Below, piece after piece: positions 55,248-64,000 of a DNA stretch of 64,000 nt. The stretch is from Bryopsis sp. KO-2023. Taxonomy: Eukaryota; Chlorophyta; Ulvophyceae; Bryopsidales; Bryopsidaceae. The DNA is taken from contig BSYQ01000006.1 of NCBI GenBank assembly GCA_030272585.1, forward strand, positions 5,047,001 to 5,111,000, given 5' to 3'. Position 1 is the stretch's first letter. Every line of letters begins with the position of its first letter. A program made the position numbers and the translations under genes. Under the pieces are notes generated by a model. The model was not told the origin of the DNA. It searched no databases and was given only the letters and a program-made list of their open reading frames with translations.

Positions 55248-58200
55248 CTATCTCATTTCTGTTGCAACAACGGGGATGGCTTCCGTTGTGGTGGTGCGTG
55301 ATCTGAGAAACGGGCCTTTGGAAACTGCTGATTCCAGCTTGGGCAGGCAGGATTGCAGAATGGCTTGGTGAGGGTTGACCAAATCTGGCTGGCATCCGTT
55401 CCTGGCTGTTGCAGCTATTTTCTGCAGGCATGCAAACCTGCAACAGACCGACCGACCTTCATGTTAGCTTCCCTCATGAAGTTGTTTTTGGTTTTTCTCT
55501 CGAACCAAAAAAAACAAAATATCGACTAGGTTGAGGCAACATGATTTTATACTGAAATTCAATTTGTAAAGGGTTGGAATTCAACCCAGCTGTTATTGCT
55601 GATGCCAATCATTTACTCGACTTTTTTTGTCATTTCTTCTTCCCCCCTCCCCCCTCCCCCCTCCCAAAAGAAAAGTCACCTCCATTCAGCAACATCTCTT
55701 TTCGGCTCAATTCCATCAGTCAAATGATGAAAAAGCGGTACATGACTACAAAGCGATCCTGCAGCCCACAGTCTGACTCCGAGGAAAGTCATAGCTCGAT
55801 ACACGGCCACCCTTTGCTGAGTCACCGGATTCTGCAACAAATCCCAGAAGACCTCCCCTGGGGACGCCCCACCATTCTCCGCACAGCAGGAGAACACCAC
55901 CGACTCCAATTTCGACTCCGACTGTCAAACATTTTATTTTTTCACAATGCAGACGATGGAATCAAAAGAAAATCAACTTGGACAAGATAATGAAAATGAA
56001 AACACAATGAAAACAGGAGAAAGGGAGAAATCACTCTTTTCTTTCTTTTGCCTTCGCAGTACCTCCTTTGAGCATGTCTCTTCACCTCGTCCGCTCCATT
56101 CCGAACCTGCCAAAGTGGCGATGGAATGCAAAGCACTTGTGAGGATTTCTTCCGGGGAGGATGGAGTGAATGCGTAGCTCACCACACCCTTCAAAATCTC
56201 TGTCGAGCTCTGGATGATGTTATCAGCTCCGGAGCGGGTGGCTCCAATTTGACCAACCGTGTCCAACACAGGTGAAAGCATCTGCAAGGAAAAAGAGCGT
56301 TTCTTTCTAAACAAGAGCCTAGAGTCTATATACCTCTCAACCTTATGGCACCCCCCCCAAAAAAAAAAAAATATATAAATAATAATAAAAAAAAGAGAAT
56401 GAAAACATTCTTAGATTAGTAATAATTACTGATTAATTAGCTGATAATTAACAAAAAAATAATAATCAAGGCAAAAATGGCAAGAGCAGGATGCAGAGAA
56501 GCACAAACCACCACGTTATCCATTTACAGTTTTTTTTTTTGCATTCACATTTTGCACATTTCGATTTTTGAATTCCATCGATGGGGTTGAGGAGAAGCTA
56601 CCTCACGTTCGAAGGATTTGTCGCTCTTCAGCACTCCATTCAGGTACTCCACAAAAGGGGAAAATAATTCTGCTGCAGCTCCTTCTGCAGCAAGAATCCA
56701 GAGTTGGGAAAGAAACAGAAACATCAGGTTGTTTAAATCAGACCTAGGTGTCCCTTTGACGTGGCACCTCAGAATTGAACGAAATTCCGAAAAAAATGAA
56801 AACCTTGAAATTCTGCAAAATTTCAAGTTCTAATACTGAAAACTTCAACCTCCCCCCTCTCCCCGATTTTTCCTCAACTTTCCCATAAAACATGTCAATT
56901 TGAAATTTTCTTATATATAAAGGGGAGCAGCTCCTCCCAAAAAAGAAAAGCAAAGAAAAGAAAAGACCATAACCTTAGCAACAACATCGATGCAATTTTC
57001 TTTCTTTCTTTCTTTCTTAAATGAAGTTTCTGGTGGTGTTGGCACCGGTCCAGTCAATACTCGACACGTTCATTTTAAAAACCTCTTTATCACACCTCCT
57101 GGACCTTCCGCCTCCAGTGCAGCCCCCAGTACGGGACCAGCAACAGCCAGCATCCCAGACAGCAGCGATTGATCGTCGCTTTCCCCCAACATACCCAGAA
57201 TTCTCGGACGCAACACTCTACACACCCCTGAAATCACTTGAGCAGAGCCCTCCTCCCCAGCCTCCGACCATTTCCTCACCAACTCCCCAAACAGATGCCA
57301 TGCCGACAGACATGCGAGGGGATCCGGGTAATTGTCGAGTTCCTTCAACAAAGGGTTGAGAAGGCCTGATGGAAGCCATCGGGCTCAGCATTGTCAAACA
57401 TCCAACAATAATTTATTTATCTATTTACTTCTTTCTTTCTTTCTTTTCTTACTTACCTATTTGTCTATTTATTCATTTATTTACCTTTTTTTTTTTTTTG
57501 ATTTTTTTCCCCAGAAAAGCCAAATGCATTAATTTTGGGATGAGTGCTCGTTTGTGACTTTTAAATAACTTGTTTCACAACATTTGGTCACCACCACAAT
57601 AATTAGCATTCAACGTTGATTAACAACTCAAGCTCTTCCATCCAAACACTTTGCTTTCTTTTTCTCAAAGAGAACAAAAGAAATCACACTCAAGGGTCTA
57701 TTTTCACCTGCAAGCTCTATTTTCTGATGGTTCTCTTCCGAGCGTGCAGCTGCGTACAGAAGCAATTGGAACGCCCTCAGTCTGACCACATCTGTTTCGC
57801 TCCCAGCAAGTTGGGCGATCGTGGAAAGATGCTCTGTAAGGAGCAATTCAAAATTGTGGGGAACAGCTACAAGGCTCTCAACTGCACTCAGCACCCCAGC
57901 AGCAACCTCCAATTCCGTATCCTACGAAAATCCATGATTATATCGACCCCATGCCATTGAAAAGAAAAGCAAATGATGAGCTGGTGGCAAGAAATGCATA
58001 TATTTTGGTTGGGATTTATGCCAACAAAATCAGAAAATGTTTTTTTTTGGCTTTCGAGGTATTTCTGTTCATTTACATGTGTGTCTGTATATATATATAT
58101 TGAATTCAAATTAATTTACACAAGGCCAGAAGGCCGAGTGCAGCCCGTTCACGGAAATGTGATGGAGACCACCGTTTCATCCCAATGTCCATATCTTTAT

Positions 58201-59060
58201 TCATTTATTTATTATTCATTTTTTATTCTGTAAAGACTGTGAACAAGGGGAAAAGAAAGAAGGGAACAAAAAAAAAGGTTCACCTGCAGTGCGAGCAACA
58301 GGGGCCCAAGGAAAATGCTGCCATCGCTGGTGGGACATTCTGCTAGCGATTTCGATATTTGTCTGACCCCAAGCTTTCGAAGCTCCACATGCCTTGAGCT
58401 GAGTGCTGCAATTGCATATGGTGAAATCTGCGAAAGAATTTCCGTGCCTACGAAAGAAAAAAAAAATCCTTTCGCACACTCAACAAATGACAGTTCAAAC
58501 AAAACTCAGCGAACCTGGGCTGCGCCGGATTGACTGTTGCAAAGGTGAATTTTTATCTTTAATTTTGGCTATCACTTTTCATATCTTTGCAAACGTGCAG
58601 CAACCATCCAATTTGTACCTCCAAGATTTCTTGATTGAGATTATTATTATTTTATTTTTTTGGATTGTGACTGCCCTCCATACCATAGCTAGTGGACAGC
58701 ACACGGTCCAACGCTCCACAAATATTGCGAATGTGGAGGCCTGTGGTGTTCTCTCTTTGGCATATCCTGTCAGTCAGACACACACAATCAACCCCCACTC
58801 TCCTTCAACCAATTCAACACCCCTCAGCCCCACAGCCATCAAAAAGAGCCTATGAAAAAAACTGCCCAGCCACCCCAAAAGTCGTCACAATCCCAAACTG
58901 CAGTAAATCGTCGTGATGAAATGGACCAAACGCGCTCTTACTCGAAAATGTAACTCAAGGGATAGTCGTCCAAAAACTGCCTCGCCTGATGGTGCGTCAG
59001 AGGTAGCCCCGACCTGACGATTTCCGACACCACCCCCAGGAAATCTTGCACAGACCACAT
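55248..59060 (-). CDS. PSMD5: 26S proteasome assembly chaperone PSMD5/S5b-like protein
   Basis: PSMD5 (S5b, yeast Hsm3) is a HEAT/ARM-repeat chaperone that holds Rpt ATPase subunits during assembly of the 19S base. Nine exons (58942-59060, 58684-58766, 58284-58447, 57708-57921, 57096-57365, 56602-56684, 56063-56281, 55680-55921, 55248-55437) keep phase at every join and give 527 residues, close to the family length of about 500. The start is the ATG at 59060 (MWSVQDFLGVVSEIV). Family-like segments are CGALDRVLSTSYGTEILSQI, DVVRLRAFQLLLYAAARSEE, MLSPVLDTVGQIGATRSGAD, and the C-terminus with KGPFLRSRTTTTEAIPVV. The helical repeats are continuous and no catalytic motif is expected. It looks intact. 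It lies head-to-head with the receptor kinase, 486 bp away. Confidence 0.82.
58111..58170 (+). repeat. Dispersed repeat, copy 3 (in a PSMD5-like intron)
   Basis: TTAATTTACACAAGGC...GAAGGCCGAGTGCAGCCCGTTCACGGAAATGTG, again preceded by a (TA)n tract. Same orientation as the copies at 23.3 kb and 52.8 kb. Confidence 0.85.
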
Positions 59061-59546
59061 CGATTTTTTTAAGGTTCGAGAGCAATTCCACCAGGCCGCG
59101 TGAGTTTCTCCTCCGACAAACGTAACGTGAAAAAAAAAAGCCACTCTGTTAAGTGGTTAGTCACAGAATGTCGCCGTTTTCTTCCTGCTCTCAAAACCCG
59201 CAGCCTTCTCGTGCCGCCCCTCGGCCAGATTCTCCAAATCTTGCAGACGTCCCTGATTCTTGACACACTGTTCGTCAGCGAAAAGGCCTGAAGGAAACCT
59301 AGCCCCGTCCCATCGAGTCCGACATAACCCCGCCCCTCGAGCGAAGCGAGTGAAAAAATATGCCCACTGCCGCAAAAACGTTTTCAAACAAGGCATCCAG
59401 CTGTTACGAGAATGGGTGGCTGGTGCAGAAGAAAACCAACAGAATATAGGGACGCTCCGAAAGGCCCTATTACTGCCAGAAGGTGAAACTTTTTACCTTT
59501 TTCTTGTCGAGGTGGGAGGGCAGGGGGGTCATCCAGTCCACTCAGG
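59061..59546. promoter_or_regulatory. Shared divergent upstream region (PSMD5-like / receptor-like kinase)
   Basis: A 486-bp interval between the two start codons on opposite strands. It is more GC-rich and freer of homopolymers than other spacers, and no independent gene is seen. It probably acts as a bidirectional promoter with both 5' UTRs (inference). Confidence 0.5.
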
Positions 59547-62500
59547 ATGTGGTGGATTTCGACGCTCGCTCTGGTATTAATAGCGCTAGGAGTGGGACGG
59601 GGCGAAACGAATGCTTCTTTCGTCGCCGTTGCGAATACGGGTGTGGAGCTCCACGCCCACATATCAAATGTCGTGCACCACGCGACGGCGGAGTGTTGCG
59701 TGATCGAGGTCGGACAGGACATCGCCATCGACTCCGACCTTTTTTCGCCCACTCCGATCTTCACGCGGGACTGCGTCATCAGAGGCGCTTCTGAGGAGGT
59801 CGCGCTCAAGTTTGAGGAGCTGGTACCGATGTTTTCTGCGGCGAAAAATGTCACCGTGCGGATCGAAAACTTGAGAATTCACCACAAGGCGTCCGTGTCC
59901 CTGTCGGCGATGTTCCTGGGGATCGTTGTCTTGTCGTCGGACGCGAAGCTGGTGGCGAGTCGAGTAAGGGTCGGGGTGCGCGAGCGGTCGTTCGAGCTGT
60001 TGGAATTGGACCTGAGTCTGGGAACGCTGCCCACAGGCGATGTCGCCCTGAGCCCGAGGTTCGTCAACGTCACGCAAGCGAATTTCGACGCGCTGCATCT
60101 CAGGAACGTGAGCGTCGTGGAGCTGGGGAAAGAAGACTTTCTGGACTGGCCGTTGCAGACGACTTGCGTGATCGACACGGCGGCGGACTTCGTTCACTAC
60201 ATGCAGGTGGCGCAGACCGCCAGCAAAGGCTACCCGATGGAGCTCGTCTTGAACAGGACCATAACAGTCACGCGCGACGACTTTGATGGCGCTTTCCCGA
60301 CTGTACGGAGGAAAGTTGTTGTACGGGGTGCGCGTCCAGGGACAGCCCTGCACGTCGCCCTCGACTTGGGAAACGTCGACTTTATCAAAGTGCAGAAAGG
60401 GGGGCAGCTGGTTCTGAAAGATCTCACCTTTCAGTTCTTCAGCCCCAGAAACCTGCAACGGGGCGACTGGGACCAAGGCCTGCCGATTCGCTTCAACACC
60501 AGCAGCCCGTCTTGTGAGATTTACTCTATCAACAGCAGCTGGGCGACGGATTGCGACTACGTGAACCGGCTCGCGAAGCACTTTCTTTACATATCTCAGG
60601 GCCTGACGAAAAAACTGAAAGGCGGGAGGAGATCGGTGTTGAACCTGGGGCCTGGGGACAACAGCACCGTGGAGATTGAACGGGCGATTCAGTCTGGGGC
60701 GTGTTTCTCCAAAGTGGACGTCACCTGCAAGGTGCCCGACCGCGATCCTATGGAATACGCCACCCAAGGCTATGTTCAACGGCGTCGCGCCGAGCAAAAG
60801 GAAGGGAGCGATGGCGCCGGACACAAGTCGCGCGAAAAAGTGAAGGTTTTGATCGTGGTGGTGGTTCTGGTCGGGGTGCTGGCAGTCGTCACTCTGTGTG
60901 CCTTCGCCCTGAAGTCTGTCAATTGCAAGCGCGCGGGCCGCGTCGAACGCGAGAAATCGAGCGCAAGCGTCACGGACATCCTCCATTGCAGGACGGGCAG
61001 CATGTTCGGATACAGTGGCGGCGAAATGCCTCGTCCTCGATCGGCGGCGACCACCACGGATACGCGAACGGAGCTGCTGGACGAAATCAAAGAGGAGAGG
61101 CGTGGTATGGGGGATGAAATTCTTCAGCTGAAAGAGCAGGTCGGGAGTGGTGAGTGGACTCATGTGTAATATCGTCATTAAGACCGTGGGGTGGCGTTTC
61201 CTGCAAGCGCTTGCAGGAGATGGTGTCTTTCTTGTTGGCGGAAGGGAAAATTTCCGACCACCATCGGCAGTGGTATTGAAGGGATCTCCATCTCAGCCCC
61301 CTCTATTTCTGGAAGAAAAAATGGTTGCATTCCAGGGCTCGCCAAAGAAGAGCCCTCACCACAATCCATGTATGCTGTTGTATTTGCAGGTGGATATGGT
61401 GTGGTTCACAAGGCCATCTGGCACGGGCTACCCGTCGCGGTCAAGACCGTCGTTTTCCAAGATGTGGAGGGAAGGTACTCCAGACACAAAAAACGCGTCG
61501 TGTATGAGGCCGCCATCAGCTCCAGCATTTCCCACCGAAACATCGTCCAGACATACCACTACTTTTTCCGAAAGCTGGCGCCCGAGGCGCCGTCCGGCGC
61601 CCCCGCCGAAGTCACGGTGGGGACGATCGATTGGAAAATGTTCATCATCCAGGAATTCTGCGAGTTGGGGTCGTTGCTGAGGTCCGTCAGGCGAGGCATG
61701 TTCGTGGATATGGACACTCGAGCACCGGATTTTTTATCGATAATACACCTCGCCCACGACATCGCCTGTGGGGTGCGGCACCTGCACGCGCACAACATCA
61801 TTCACGGGGACCTCACCGCCAGAAACGTGCTATTGAAACAAGACCACTCAGGCATCGTTGCTAAAATCAGCGATTTCGGCCTGAGCGTCAAGCTGAACGG
61901 ACGTCAAAACCACGTGTCCAATCATCGTGCAGGGACGCCTCTGTACATGGCGCCCGAACTGGGGCTGGATGGGCGATTGTCCAAGAAATGTGACGTTTAC
62001 TCTTTCGGAATAATCTTGTGGGAGCTGTTTCATTTGTCCCTGCCCACACCGATGGCTTTCGCCAAAGGTCAAAGTCGGCCTCGATTCGCATCATCTTGCC
62101 CCATGGCATATGTTCTCCTCTGTGCGACTTGCCTCAGTCCTAATCCGGACCACCGCCCTGATTTCGCCAGACTCACGGAAATCCTGTGGAGGATGATGCA
62201 CCTCGCACCGACGGAAGAGTTGCTGAGCAGGTTTGGCGACGAGTTCAATCTGAAATGGATGTCTGACTTGAGCCCATGGGAGGTGCTGAATGTGCTGGAA
62301 GAGAGGCTGCCTTTTGTTCACCCGGTCGACTCTATAGGGAGGGCTGGCTCCCCATCGGGCAGTGCATTGACCGATCAAGCTCCGCTTTCATCCCTGAGCG
62401 TCACCCATCACATTAGAATCCCCCCCAGTTTGCATCCCGAGATTTACACAACCCCATCGGATGCACCTGGTGGGGCTGGGGAGGACCCCGAAACATGGAC

Positions 62501-62687
62501 AGCTCAAGAAAAGGCGCGTGGAAGCAGTATGGATGAGGTCACCAGCGAAAGGTCGGGCGATCTTACTGGGGAAGTGCTTCAAGGGTCGATTACGGTGGAT
62601 TGGAGCCACACCGTAGACACAGATTTGGTCAGTTTCGGGTGGGTTAAGAGTGGTGGCAGCGCAGATCCTGAAGGAAAGAAGAGATGA
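59547..62687 (+). CDS. Receptor-like kinase with a novel ectodomain and a non-RD TKL kinase domain
   Basis: Two exons, 59547-61149 and 61390-62687, join inside a Gly codon of the ATP loop to give 966 residues. A signal peptide (MWWISTLALVLIALGVG) is followed by a ~410-residue ectodomain with several N-glycosylation sequons and a repetitive beta-strand pattern, then a single membrane span (KVLIVVVVLVGVLAVVTLCAF, about 432-455), a juxtamembrane segment and the kinase. The loop VGSGGYGVV is complete only after splicing. Other landmarks are VAVK (Lys553), HGDLTARN (Asp675), DFG (696-698), LYMAPEL and DVYSFGIILWELF. The Arg of HRD is Gly, so it is non-RD. A Ser/Pro-rich tail of about 190 residues follows the kinase fold. 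The ectodomain was not recognised; a beta-helix is only a guess. The ligand is unknown. The tail has a decayed duplicate at 13674-13881. Confidence 0.9.
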
Positions 62688-62811
62688 CCGAAATAAAGCT
62701 CGGTTCTAGTCTGCTGAAATTGCGGAAAAAAATCGTCAGGAAAAACAAATGTCTTTCCCAAAGTTGAGATGACCAAATTATCGGTCGACCGAGAAGCTGA
62801 TACACATGCAT

Positions 62812-62855
62812 CCCACAATTTTGCATGCATACATGCATGCATGTATGCATGCATT
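62812..62855. repeat. ATGCATGC-rich palindromic repeat
   Basis: TGCATGCATACATGCATGCATGTATGCATGCA, an imperfect run of the octamer ATGCATGC. Similar short runs occur at 9986-10085 and 19380-19435. Confidence 0.8.
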
Positions 62856-62859
62856 TTCG

Positions 62860-63489
62860 GTCTGAACATGATTCGATCATCGGATATCTTAGGAACGAAA
62901 AATCCCTCGACTAATTGCCTTGGGGCATCGTCTGTTGGGGGCTAGAGGTGGACTCATTCATTTACTCTCAGGCAGGTCACACTCAGGAGGGTAATTTGAG
63001 TGAGGATCATAGTGTGACATACAAGCAGATAGAAAAAAAGTGTGACGTCTTTAGTACCATTGCATCATGGTTCTTGTTTGTTTCTTTTCTGAACGCTCCT
63101 CTGGATTATTTTGAGGCGGTTGGTGAGGAAATATAGGTAGTGTTATTTTGGGGGGTTTCGGAGTTGGTATGGAATTATTTGCTCTTGTTGAAATTGCAAA
63201 ATCTTGGATTCTTTTTATGGGGTGGGGGTATTTTCTCTGTTGGTAGTCATGAGATGGAGTCTCATTATTATCAGCGACAAGTTATCAACGACAGGTTTGG
63301 CAGTATTTATTCTGTGAGAGTTTCGTGAGGTTAGTTTAAGGAAAAACAAAGGAAAAAAAGAAAAAAAATCGGAATCTATGCTGTGGTGCAAAGATTTCTA
63401 AAATAATGTGTGGGAGGGGGGGGGGGGAAGAGAGATGAAGGAAAATATGAAAGAAATCTGTATCTTATATATATATTGAACAAATCTCA
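62860..63489. other. Spacer downstream of the receptor-like kinase
   Basis: No exon supported; AT-rich with a G14 run at about 63416-63428. Confidence 0.4.
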
Positions 63490-63491
63490 CC

Positions 63492-64000
63492 TGTGTTGGA
63501 TGGAGCCCACGATATCGATTCAGCCATTTGCTGTAACATGTGGAGAAAAAAAAGCAACAATTCCTAAGTAAATAAAAGCAGGTTGTGGCTACCAAGATTC
63601 GATATGACCTGTTGTATATTTGTTATATAAAAAAAAACAAATCGAAAATCGAGGGGGATAATGCAAATAGTTTTGATTTCTTAAACAAATGGATTGGGGA
63701 GAGAGAGAATATGGATAAAAGAAAAAAATATTGATAAAGGATTTTGTACCAAGGGATGCATATGTGTGTGGGGAAGAGATATATATATATATATATATTG
63801 AGTAGGCTCTTCTTTTTCAAAAAAACAAAAAAAGGAAAGGAAAAAATATCCGAAGAATTATGTTTTGATTTTTCACAGTGTGGCTGGGTGTTTTTTTTTT
63901 CTACCTCTTTTTCCTGTGTGTTCTTCCGTTCCCCTTTTTTCAAGCCGTTAACTTCTTTGAGAGTGCTTATTTTCTTAAATCGACTCTGTACAATCTGTAG
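63492..64000 (-). CDS. Possible exons of an unidentified gene running off the right edge
   Basis: Weak evidence. On the minus strand a stretch near 63906-63995 (after a possible CTACAG acceptor) reads IVQSRFKKISTLKEVNGLKK and GERKNTQEKE, and is followed by a GTAGAA donor. A second stretch at about 63492-63530 lies between a TTACAG acceptor and a GTGAGA donor and could read KWLNRYRGLHPTQ or QMAESISWAPSNT. Neither matches a family I recognise. The rest would lie beyond position 64000. Confidence 0.25.

Noticed and set aside
59664-61178. 504-codon open frame on the minus strand
   Set aside because: It is the antisense shadow of the receptor-kinase ectodomain, a GC-rich coding region; it has no signal, domain or splice logic of its own.

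Overview
The window is nuclear DNA from an intron-rich eukaryote of the green lineage, most likely a streptophyte (charophyte-type) alga. The evidence is a P-class PPR protein, an ARM-repeat/U-box protein, a PHT4-type plastid/vacuolar phosphate transporter with a transit-like N-terminus, TKL-type receptor-like kinases, an F-box/LRR protein, spliceosomal GT-AG introns of 100-900 bp, and very abundant A, T, C and G homopolymers. No prokaryotic operon, plasmid, phage or CRISPR signal was seen. I cannot name the species.

Layout. 570-4655: a CACTA-like DNA transposon (29-bp inverted termini starting CACTA, ATT target duplication) carrying a membrane-protein gene with one in-frame TGA and a 64-bp tandem array. 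5085-6146 (-): PPR protein. 6658-7118: a Mutator-like MITE with a tRNA-like insert. 8141-11755 (+): unrecognised nuclear-type protein with three SUMO-interaction-like motifs. 12617-13001 (-): C-terminal remnant of a JMJD4-like JmjC gene. 13674-13881: relic of a receptor-kinase tail. 14366-16600 (+): TKL kinase with a huge activation loop and a C-terminal CaaX box. 16601-19899: low-complexity spacer. 19900-21222 (-): F-box/LRR. 23708-28236 (+): ARM-repeat protein with a C-terminal U-box, 1065 codons over six in-phase exons. 28237-33448: repeat-rich spacer. 33449-37762 (-): PHT4-like transporter, nine exons, 483 aa. 39293-41803 (-): secreted double-FAS1 protein with an Asp/Glu linker, five exons, 483 aa. 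43227-54427 (-): SMC4 condensin ATPase, more than 20 exons. 55248-59060 (-): PSMD5-like proteasome assembly chaperone, nine exons, 527 aa. 59547-62687 (+): receptor-like kinase with a non-RD catalytic loop, two exons, 966 aa. 63490-64000 (-): possible exons of a gene running off the edge.

How the genes relate. This is a typical eukaryotic neighbourhood, not a functional cluster. Two themes recur: ubiquitin/proteasome function (F-box/LRR, U-box/ARM, PSMD5) and signalling (two kinases plus a decayed kinase tail). The tail relic at 13.7 kb matches the 3' end of the receptor kinase at 62.5 kb, so a receptor-kinase paralogue once lay next to the CaaX kinase. The most striking items are the CACTA element with its cargo gene and 128-bp higher-order repeat, the CaaX kinase, the non-RD receptor kinase and the acidic FAS1 protein. 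Exon joins were worked out by hand from splice sites and reading phase. Where every phase agrees I say so; elsewhere the boundaries are approximate.
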